This document shows, piece after piece, positions 53,398-64,000 of a stretch of 64,000 bases of DNA; position 1 is the stretch's first letter; the number at the start of each line of letters is the position of its first letter. Source of the stretch: Janthinobacterium rivuli (lineage in GTDB: Bacteria; Pseudomonadota; Gammaproteobacteria; Burkholderiales; Burkholderiaceae_D); assembly GCF_029690045.1 (NCBI RefSeq), contig NZ_CP121464.1, forward strand, positions 1,922,001-1,986,000, in the 5' to 3' direction. Made by a program: the position numbers and the translations under genes. Below the pieces are notes generated by a model that was given only the letters and a program-made list of their open reading frames with translations, made no database searches and had not been told where the DNA came from.

Positions 53398-53557
53398 GGG
53401 GCTCTCCTTGCAAACGTGAGCGAAGGCAGGCAAGACAGGAATGGCGGACAGGACTTTAGCCTATGCCTGTTGGCGCGGCGCGGCTTGATGTGGCGCAGGA
53501 AGGGGAAAGAAGAGAGGCATGCGCCGCGCCGGCCAGGGCCGGGCGGCGGCGGGAGAC

Positions 53558-54316
53558 TTACATTTGCTTGAACAGGTGCAGGAAGCTGCGGCTTACTTCG
53601 AGCTTGTCGGACTTGCCTTTGATGAGCACCAGGTGGCGGCCGCGGATGTCGCGCGTCACGCCTTCGATGGCATTCACGTTGACCAGGGTGGCGCGGTGGA
53701 TTTGCCAGAACAGCGAAGGATCGAGCTCTTCGGCCAGGTCGCGCACGGGCTTGCGGATCAGCGCCTCATACTTGGCAGTTTGCACGCAGGTGTATTTCTC
53801 GTCAGAACGGAAGAACAGGATTTCTTCCACGGGGATCATGCGCAAGTCCTGGCCGATGCTGGCCTGTATCCATTGCAAATAGGTGGGCTTGGCCGTGATT
53901 TTTTCCGCCAGCTGCGACAGCATGGCCGTGACGCTGCTGTTGACGTCCAGCGCCGGCTTGTTCAGGTGCGTTTTCAGGCGCTCCACCGTGACCAGCAAGC
54001 GCTCATGCTCGGGCGGCTTGAGCACGTAGTCGACGGCGCCCCGCTCGAAGGCTTCGACGGCGTGACTATCATAGGCCGTGACGAAGACGATATGCGTCTT
54101 GCCGCCGATTACTTGCGCCGCTTCCATGCCCGTCTTGCCCGGCATGCGGATATCGAGGAAGGCAAAGTCCGGCTTGAGTTGCTCCACCAGTTCGATCGCT
54201 TCGTCGCCATTCTTGGCTTCGCCGATGATTTCCAGTTCAGGCCAGGCCTGGCCCAGGCGCAGGCGCAGCTGGTCGCGCATCAGTCTTTCGTCGTCGGCAA
54301 TAATAGCGGTAGGCAT
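53558..54316 (-). CDS. LytTR-family response regulator
   Basis: A 252-residue regulator with a receiver domain ('AIIADDERLMRDQLRL', phospho-Asp in 'FAFLDIRMPGKTG', Lys in 'VLKPPEHE') and a LytTR domain with 'RMIPVEEILFFRSDEKYTCV' and 'FWQIHRATLVNVNAIEGV'. It lies 68 bp after the LytS-type kinase gene, its probable partner. ATG 54316 was chosen over an upstream TTG 9 bp earlier. Confidence 0.92.
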   Translation of the reverse strand: MPTAIIADDERLMRDQLRLRLGQAWPELEIIGEAKNGDEAIELVEQLKPDFAFLDIRMPGKTGMEAAQVIGGKTHIVFVTAYDSHAVEAFERGAVDYVLKPPEHERLLVTVERLKTHLNKPALDVNSSVTAMLSQLAEKITAKPTYLQWIQASIGQDLRMIPVEEILFFRSDEKYTCVQTAKYEALIRKPVRDLAEELDPSLFWQIHRATLVNVNAIEGVTRDIRGRHLVLIKGKSDKLEVSRSFLHLFKQM

Positions 54317-54384
54317 AGGTCTCAAGTGTGAACAGGCGAAGATTGATTATTCAATGATTTAGCGTTTTTATCAACTACTCTGTC

Positions 54385-55677
54385 TTATTTGGACAATTGA
54401 TATGGCACTTCGATCACGGCGCATACGCCGGACGGTTGATTTGGCGTAATGGTCAGGCTGCCCTCATCGCCATGCAGCAGCTTCAGGCGCTCGCGGATGG
54501 TGGGCAAACCGAGGCCCGTGCCATCGCTGGGCACCACGCCAAAGCCGAGGCCGTCATCGGTGACCGTGACGCGCAGCTTGCTGTGCGCCACTTCGGCCAC
54601 GATGCGCAGGGTGCCGCCTTCCGGTTTGACTTCCAGGCCGTGCTTGATGGCATTTTCCACCATCGATTGCAACATCATGGGCGGGAAGGCGGCGCTGCGC
54701 AGGCCATCGGGAATCTGGAAGTCGACGGTCAGGCGTTCTTCCATGCGCATTTTCAGCAGGTTCAGGTACGCTTGCACCATGTCAGCTTCGCGGCCCAGGT
54801 TGGTAATCAGGGCGTTGTCGCGCATTTGCGGCAGCACGGCGCGCAGATACTGGATCAGGCTGCGCTGCATCTTGGCCGCGCGCGGCGGATCGACCTGGAT
54901 CAGGTGTTCGACGGAAGCAAGCGTGTTGAACAGGAAGTGCGGCTCGACTTGCGCCTGCATCATCTGCATCTTTGCTTCGCTGAGCTGGCGCTGCATGGAT
55001 TCGCGCTCGGCCGCCTCATTCGCCGTGACGGTTTCCGCTTCCGCACGTTTCTTGCCGCCGACCAGGGCTTTCATGGCGAACAGGGCCAATACCAGCAAGG
55101 ATACAAAGCTTTTGAACCAGGTCGAGGCTTGCTGGTGATAGCGCGAGACTTTTTGTTCCGCCGCATCATCGACCGCTTCTTCGATGGCATTCGACAACTC
55201 TTCACCGATTTGTGGCGGCAATTCGATGTGGACTTCTTCGCCCGAGGCATTCGTCGTTACTGGATAGCTGGGCTTGGCAGGAGCGGCCGGCGGCTCCGGT
55301 GGTTCCGGCGGCACGGCACTGGCTTGTGCGTCCGCCTCGGCGGCATCGGCTGGCTCGCTGGCTGCATCGGCCGCGCTGCTGCGCCGGTTCTTGCTGTTGC
55401 GGGGATTGAAGTGAATCCCCGTATCGTCGATCAGGATATTGGTTTCCCCCGAACCCTTGCTGCTGCGTTTATGCGACTTGATGACTACTTCTTCGTCCGG
55501 GTTGGACGAGAACAGCTCATCTTGCAAAATGGAACCGGCGATCAGGGCCAGCGCAGCGAACAGGAAGAATTTCCACCAGGACAGTTGGGTGACCCAGGTC
55601 GTCGTCGCGTCGAATGCCCGTTGCAACCAAGCGAGGATGGTTTTCAACAAGTGGGGCAGGCTGGAAATCGGAAGCAT
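54385..55677 (-). CDS. LytS-type sensor histidine kinase with Ala/Pro-rich periplasmic region
   Basis: A 430-residue kinase. Two transmembrane helices (about 38-52 and 190-210) enclose a 130-residue periplasmic part rich in Ala, Pro, Glu and Ser ('AAEADAQASAVPPEPPEPP'). Next come a coiled coil, the His_kinase motif 'QAQVEPHFLFNTLASVEHL', an N box 'LQSMVENAIKHGLE' and a G box 'GTGLGLPTIRERL'. Paired with the LytTR regulator downstream. Divergent from the rrn operon. Confidence 0.92.
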   Translation of the reverse strand: MLPISSLPHLLKTILAWLQRAFDATTTWVTQLSWWKFFLFAALALIAGSILQDELFSSNPDEEVVIKSHKRSSKGSGETNILIDDTGIHFNPRNSKNRRSSAADAASEPADAAEADAQASAVPPEPPEPPAAPAKPSYPVTTNASGEEVHIELPPQIGEELSNAIEEAVDDAAEQKVSRYHQQASTWFKSFVSLLVLALFAMKALVGGKKRAEAETVTANEAAERESMQRQLSEAKMQMMQAQVEPHFLFNTLASVEHLIQVDPPRAAKMQRSLIQYLRAVLPQMRDNALITNLGREADMVQAYLNLLKMRMEERLTVDFQIPDGLRSAAFPPMMLQSMVENAIKHGLEVKPEGGTLRIVAEVAHSKLRVTVTDDGLGFGVVPSDGTGLGLPTIRERLKLLHGDEGSLTITPNQPSGVCAVIEVPYQLSK

Positions 55678-55870
55678 GGGAGCACTTTCAAGTACAAGAG
55701 TTAATCGACGCGGCGGGCAAGTTTAACCCCTTGTTGAGTAGCGTCAGAGTCTGATGTTGCCACTGTGCCTAAAGACCACGAACTACGCCAGCCGATTGCG
55801 ACAGGCTGCACAAAAAGGCGCTTGAAGTGAAGACTATGCTTGCTGGGCGGTGAGGGCGGGAAAATAGCGC

Positions 55871-55899
55871 TTGCGGGGCGCGCGGAGCAGGGCTATAAT
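55871..55899 (+). promoter_or_regulatory. rRNA operon promoter
   Basis: TTGCGG (55871-55876), 17 bp, TATAAT (55894-55899), then a GC-rich discriminator (TCGCCCCC), as in stringently controlled rrn promoters. Confidence 0.75.
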
Positions 55900-56052
55900 T
55901 CGCCCCCTCGCTGAACGACGCATGCAAATGCCGAGTAAAGCAGGGTGAAAAAAGAAGGTTGACGAAATGCTGCAAACGCTTCATACTCTTCCTTCTTGGC
56001 AGCTGACAAACACAACGCTTTGTCGATAGCGCGAATGCAGTAACCGAATACA

Positions 56053-56064
56053 GTTCTTTAACAA
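56053..56064 (+). promoter_or_regulatory. rrn boxA antitermination element (leader)
   Basis: GTTCTTTAACAA matches the boxA consensus of rrn antitermination (Nus factors) and recurs at 58129-58140 in the spacer. Confidence 0.75.
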
Positions 56065-56254
56065 TTAACAGTCGATAAGTGTGGGCATTTGATGTAAGTG
56101 CAGCGTCAATCTTTGGATTGGCGTCTAACTTAAAATATCAAATGTTCACAAGAAATAATGAAATAGGATACTTCTTCGGAAGTAGCCTGTCAGTTTTTTG
56201 AGTGAGCGACCCGTCGCAAGACGGTGCCAATAAAATGGCAAAGTAACAGAGATT

Positions 56255-57788
<1,534 letters not shown>

Positions 57789-57885
57789 GAGTTTGCACGA
57801 ATCAGGTAACTGGTTCACGCATCAAATGTTCACACTTATCGGCTGTTTAATTAAGAAGAAACAGTAGTCGTAGTAGTTCCGCGTT

Positions 57886-57962
57886 GGGGCTGTAGCTCAG
57901 CTGGTTAGAGCACCGTGTTGATAACGCGGGGGTCGTTGGTTCGAGTCCAACCAGCCCTACCA
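57886..57962 (+). tRNA. tRNA-Ile (GAT)
   Basis: Full cloverleaf with acceptor GGGGCTG/CAGCCCT, anticodon loop TTGATAA (anticodon GAT), T-loop TTCGAGT and encoded CCA. In the 16S-23S spacer. Confidence 0.96.
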
Positions 57963-57981
57963 GCTAATTAGTAAAATCTCA

Positions 57982-58057
57982 GGGGGATTAGCTCAGCTGG
58001 GAGAGCACCTGCTTTGCAAGCAGGGGGTCGTCGGTTCGATCCCGTCATCCTCCACCA
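57982..58057 (+). tRNA. tRNA-Ala (TGC)
   Basis: Acceptor GGGGGAT/ATCCTCC, anticodon loop TTTGCAA (anticodon TGC), T-loop TTCGATC and encoded CCA. Second tRNA of the rrn spacer. Confidence 0.96.
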
Positions 58058-58128
58058 AAGTTTTACTCGAAAGTGCAAATGTAAGCCTCTGGGTTTAGAT
58101 TTGATCTTTTAGCGATCAAAGCTGTTTC

Positions 58129-58140
58129 GTTCTTTAACAA
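58129..58140 (+). promoter_or_regulatory. rrn boxA antitermination element (spacer)
   Basis: Second copy of GTTCTTTAACAA, before the 23S gene. Confidence 0.7.
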
Positions 58141-58296
58141 TCTGGAAGAAGTAAAGATTATTTATTGATCGGTTTGCCGTAAAAAGCGAATCGATGGGTA
58201 ATGATTGTATGTATCAACAAACAAGCAACAACGTTGTACTTTCTTATCCCTGTAGCGCTCTTTTCGTTTGAAAGAATGAAGAGGCTAACGTTATAG

Positions 58297-61172
<2,876 letters not shown>

Positions 61173-61308
61173 ATAACCTTAGCAGGTACAGAGGATAAGA
61201 CGGTACAACGTTGCGTGTGTGTTGATACAACCAGTCATTACCCCAATCTTTGCTTCTTCCAGATTCAGGCTTTGTCGTCCTACAGGAGACAAATGCCAGT
61301 ACAAGTTA

Positions 61309-61424
61309 TGCCTGATGACCATAGCAAGTTGGTCCCACCCCTTCCCATCCCGAACAGGACCGTGAAACAACTTTGCGCCGATGATAGTGCTGCAACCAGT
61401 GTGAAAGTAGGTTATCGTCAGGCT
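61309..61424 (+). rRNA. rrf: 5S ribosomal RNA
   Basis: About 116 nt. Terminal stem GCCTGATGACC / ATCGTCAGGCT pairs, and the central CCCATCCCGAACAGGAC is diagnostic. Confidence 0.95.
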
Positions 61425-61443
61425 TGTTATTCGCAGTAAGAGA

Positions 61444-61476
61444 AAAACCCGTCAAGTAATTGGCGGGTTTTTTTTC
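61444..61476 (+). terminator. rrn operon terminator
   Basis: The stem AAACCCG...CGGGTTT is followed by T8. Confidence 0.8.
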
Positions 61477-61508
61477 GTCTGGTGGTTTTGTTTGACGCTG
61501 GTGGTGGC

Positions 61509-61602
61509 GTCGGCTTACGCGCGCAGCGCTAAGCCGACCTACGGTCAGACCCCCTCGCCCGTTAGCAATGACCTTTACGTTAGCGGCATTGAGGGTCTGA
61601 CC
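61509..61602. repeat. REP-like dyads downstream of the rrn operon
   Basis: GTCGGCTTA (61509-61517)/TAAGCCGAC (61530-61538), followed by GGTCAGACCC (61543-61552)/GGGTCTGACC (61593-61602). The first pair is related to the element at 50922-51020. Non-coding DNA upstream of the next gene. Confidence 0.6.
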
Positions 61603-61683
61603 CCGGCTGTTCATTTCGCAGTTGGGTTCAGTTCCACCGGTTTTATCCATGCTGGCGATTGCCGGGTTTTTGAAAGGGATATC

Positions 61684-62991
61684 TTGTCTGCTGTGCATAC
61701 ACTGGAACAATTACGCGCCGGCCAACTGGCCGGCCTTCGCCGTCTGAAGCTGTCCTGCGGCTTGACGGAGTTCCCCTACGAAATCTTCGACCTGGCCGAC
61801 AGCCTGGAGATCCTCGACCTGTCGGGCAATGCGCTGTCCACATTGCCCGACGATTTGCCGCGCCTGCACAAGCTGCGCATCATCTTTTGTTCGGATAACC
61901 TGTTCACCGTCTTGCCGGCCGTGCTCGGTTCCTGTGCTGCGCTGGAAATGATCGGTTTCAAGGCGAACCGGATTCGCCACGTGCCGTCCGCCGCCTTGCC
62001 ATCCAGGCTGCGCTGGCTGACCCTGACCGACAATGCCATCGAAACCTTGCCGGATGAGTTAGGCAAGTGCAGTGAACTGCAGAAACTCATGCTGGCGGGA
62101 AATTGCCTCGACAGCTTGCCGGCGACGTTGGCGAATTGCCATCGGCTGGAACTGGTGCGCATCGCCGCTAACCGTTTCACGGCGCTGCCCGACTGTCTGC
62201 TGTCCCTGCCACGCCTGAGCTGGCTCGCGTATGCGGGCAATCCCTTTACGGAGGCGCGTGAGCTGGCAGCCCTGGCCGGTACGGGGGCTGCGGGCGTGGC
62301 CTGGCAGCGCCTGGAACTAGCGCAGCAGCTGGGCGAGGGTGCATCGGGCGTGATTTACCGTGCCCGCCTCGATGGCGTCGATGATGTCGCCGTCAAAGTA
62401 TTCAAGGGAGCGATGACCAGCGATGGCTTGCCGCGCAGCGAAATGGCCGCCTGTGTCGGCGCCGGTGCACACGCTGGTCTGATTCCCATCCTCGGGACGC
62501 TCGCTGCGCACCCGCAAGGGGCGCTGGGACTCGTCATGCCGCTCATCGACGCCGCCTACCGCAACCTGGCGGGGCCGCCGAGCCTGGCATCGTGCACGCG
62601 CGACGTGTATGCCGATGGTGCGCGCTTTGCCCCTGCGCAAGCGCTGGCCATTGCCCATGGCATCGCCTCGGCCGTGTGTCAGCTGCATGCGCACGGCATC
62701 GTGCACGGCGACTTATATGCGCACAATATCCTGCATGCGGACAATGGCGCCTGCCTGCTGGGCGACTTTGGCGCGGCGTCGATGTTTGCGCCAGGCTCGC
62801 CGCAAGGGGAGGTGCTGCAGGGCATAGAGGCGCGCGCCTTTGGCGTGCTGCTGGGCGAGCTGATCGCGCATGGTGCGACGCCCGTGCCCGCCCTGCAGGC
62901 CATGCTGGAAGCTTGCCTGCAGGAAGAGATATTGCGACGGCCCAGGTTCGACGCGATCGAACGGGCCTTGCGGGACATGCTCCCCGCATAA
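61684..62991 (+). CDS. Leucine-rich-repeat protein with C-terminal protein kinase domain
   Basis: A 435-residue cytoplasmic protein. Residues about 10-200 form eight or so leucine-rich repeats (e.g. 'SLEILDLSGNALSTLPDDL', 'LQKLMLAGNCLDSLPATL'). A kinase domain (about 215-435) has the Gly-rich loop 'LGEGASGVIYRAR', the VAVK Lys ('VAVKVFKGA'), the catalytic loop 'HGIVHGDLYAHNILH' (HGD in place of HRD) and 'LLGDFGAAS' (DFG). It is thus a eukaryotic-like Ser/Thr kinase with a recognition module. The start is taken as TTG 61684, with GAAAGGGA upstream, because the first LRR begins shortly after. A longer open frame reaches back into the REP-like DNA and was rejected. Confidence 0.82.
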   Translation: MSAVHTLEQLRAGQLAGLRRLKLSCGLTEFPYEIFDLADSLEILDLSGNALSTLPDDLPRLHKLRIIFCSDNLFTVLPAVLGSCAALEMIGFKANRIRHVPSAALPSRLRWLTLTDNAIETLPDELGKCSELQKLMLAGNCLDSLPATLANCHRLELVRIAANRFTALPDCLLSLPRLSWLAYAGNPFTEARELAALAGTGAAGVAWQRLELAQQLGEGASGVIYRARLDGVDDVAVKVFKGAMTSDGLPRSEMAACVGAGAHAGLIPILGTLAAHPQGALGLVMPLIDAAYRNLAGPPSLASCTRDVYADGARFAPAQALAIAHGIASAVCQLHAHGIVHGDLYAHNILHADNGACLLGDFGAASMFAPGSPQGEVLQGIEARAFGVLLGELIAHGATPVPALQAMLEACLQEEILRRPRFDAIERALRDMLPA

Positions 62992-62992
62992 A

Positions 62993-63026
62993 AAAATGGC
63001 GCAGCCTTCGCAGGCTGCGCCATTTT
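62993..63026. terminator. Bidirectional terminator with TTCG loop
   Basis: A 14-bp stem of the type AATGGCGCAGCC...GGCTGCGCCATT is closed by a TTCG-containing loop, with A and T runs on both sides. It serves the convergent kinase and oxidoreductase genes. Confidence 0.88.
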
Positions 63027-63045
63027 TATTTCAGGCTAGCAAGAT

Positions 63046-64000
63046 TTAGCTTGCTGCCAGGATTTCTTTTTCCGGCAGGGCAATCTGGTTGTCGACGCTG
63101 AACTGGTAATCCTTGAAGACGTGTTCGGCCGTCAGGATCTGGTATTCGCCATTCTCCAGCTTGTGCGTGGTGTCCTTCAGGCGATATGTGTAATGGCCGC
63201 AGGTCCAGCAGTTGAAGTTGCGCATGTGCGTGCACAGGCACGTCTTGTCCATCACGACGACGGTTTTTTGTTCCGGATGGGCCGCCACTTCGCGGTTGTA
63301 CGAGTTGATGTAGGCGCAGTTGCCCGTTGCATCGAGCAGGTAGCCATACGATTCGCAGCCTGGACGGATGCCGGCGCCGATGGCGGGCGTGTTCTTCAGC
63401 ATGCGCATCGGGTAGCCCGTCGGCGAGACGCCATTGACGATGATGTCTTCTTCCGAGGCCTTGTAGTATTCCTGCTTGACCTTGTTTGGCAAGCCGCATT
63501 CATTCGTGACGGTAAAGCGCGTCGCCACTTGCACGCCAGCCGCGCCCGCTTCCAGGAAGGAGACGGCATCGCTGCCCGTGAAAATGCCGCCGGCGGCGAT
63601 CAGCGGGATGTCCAGCTGTTCGGCCTTCAGGTAGGCCAGCAGTTCCGCAGTGATCGTGTGCAAGTCGTAATTGGCCCAGTCCATGCCGAAACCCAGGTGG
63701 CCGCCGGCCAGGGGGCCCTCGACGATGATAAAGTCGGGCAGGCGGTCCAGCTTGGCGTTCTTGCGCAGGAAAATTTGCAAGGCGCGCACGGACGAGACGA
63801 TGATGCCCAGCTTGGCATCACGGAAACGTGGATGGTCGGCCATCAGGGCGAACGAGCCGAAGTGCAAGCCGGCGGACAGGGTGATGCCGTCGATGCCGGC
63901 GTCCAGCGCCGCATTCAGGCGCACGCGCAAGGTTTCGCGGGGGCCGTTCATGGTCAGCTTTTCCATGCAATTGACGAAGATCAAGCCATCGCCTTTTTTT
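63046..64000 (-). CDS. Nitronate monooxygenase-like flavoprotein, 5' end outside window
   Basis: The frame is open to the window edge and ends at a TAA at 63046-63048. It is a 2-nitropropane dioxygenase/NAD(P)H-dependent flavin oxidoreductase-type TIM barrel: 'GIDGITLSAGLHFG', 'FIIVEGPLAGGHLGFG' (FMN phosphate region), 'LIAAGGIFTGSDAVSFLEAGAAGVQVATRF'. The C-terminus is Cys-rich ('TCLCTHMRNFNCWTCGHYTY'), unusual for the simplest members of the family. The substrate is unknown. Closest annotated homologues would probably read 'nitronate monooxygenase'. Confidence 0.8.
   Translation of the reverse strand, partial: KKGDGLIFVNCMEKLTMNGPRETLRVRLNAALDAGIDGITLSAGLHFGSFALMADHPRFRDAKLGIIVSSVRALQIFLRKNAKLDRLPDFIIVEGPLAGGHLGFGMDWANYDLHTITAELLAYLKAEQLDIPLIAAGGIFTGSDAVSFLEAGAAGVQVATRFTVTNECGLPNKVKQEYYKASEEDIIVNGVSPTGYPMRMLKNTPAIGAGIRPGCESYGYLLDATGNCAYINSYNREVAAHPEQKTVVVMDKTCLCTHMRNFNCWTCGHYTYRLKDTTHKLENGEYQILTAEHVFKDYQFSVDNQIALPEKEILAAS

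Larger units (their letters stand above)
55678..56254 (+). other. rrn promoter and leader region
   Basis: 577 bp without a protein gene. It contains the rrn promoter (55871-55899), a GC-rich discriminator, boxA (56053-56064) and the leader sequence that will pair with the 16S 3' flank for RNase III processing. Confidence 0.75.

Overview
The window is chromosomal DNA of a betaproteobacterium of the family Oxalobacteraceae, most likely Janthinobacterium or a close relative. The 16S rRNA variable regions, the PEP-CTERM protein, the cys gene order (DUF934 between cysI and cysH, with a TauE-type exporter and CysB) and the rrn spacer with tRNA-Ile and tRNA-Ala all fit this; the genus is an inference from reading, not from a search. 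Most of the window is GC-rich and densely coded. One roughly 10 kb block is clearly more AT-rich.

Layout. 1-5.3 kb: end of a pseudopilin-like gene, a PEP-CTERM protein, murJ, rpsT, a DUF192 protein, a small repeat-containing secreted protein and rluE. 5.4-10 kb: icd, a cold-shock gene and the clpS-clpA pair. 10.2-23.6 kb: a large tricorn-protease homologue; a hydrolase/histidine kinase/LytTR regulator operon; a PrpR-like sigma-54 activator followed by a PhyH-type dioxygenase; a 1242-residue PAS/GGDEF/EAL protein; and xth. 23.6-33.7 kb: a putative integrative element bounded by an 18-bp direct repeat. It has a tyrosine integrase at the right end, an excisionase-like gene at the left end, a serine recombinase, an XRE repressor, and a tightly overlapping operon ending in a helicase-type ATPase. 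Its cargo (Abi_C protein, HEPN-like protein, FRG-domain protein) has a phage-defence flavour. 34-42 kb: a conserved hypothetical, a DUF1653 protein, creA, a lipoprotein, pepA, lptF-lptG, a CbiX-type chelatase, a Stealth-family phosphotransferase and a membrane protein. 42-50 kb: an assimilatory sulfate reduction operon (tauE, cysI, DUF934, cysH, cysD, cysN, cobA) with divergent cysB. 50-56 kb: a methyltransferase, a porin, an orphan NarX-like kinase and a second LytTR two-component pair. 56-61.4 kb: a complete rrn operon (16S, tRNA-Ile, tRNA-Ala, 23S, 5S). 61.5-64 kb: a leucine-rich-repeat protein kinase and the 3' part of a nitronate monooxygenase-like gene.

How genes work together. CysDN makes APS. 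CysH carries the cysteine motifs of a 4Fe-4S APS reductase and no APS kinase is present, so the route appears to go directly from APS to sulfite. CysI then makes sulfide using siroheme, to which CobA contributes. CysB is the expected regulator. In the element, the gene layout predicts that circularisation would place the excisionase gene about 30 bp upstream of the integrase in the same direction.

Starts, domains and families were read by eye. Family names rest on recognised motifs; no database search was run.
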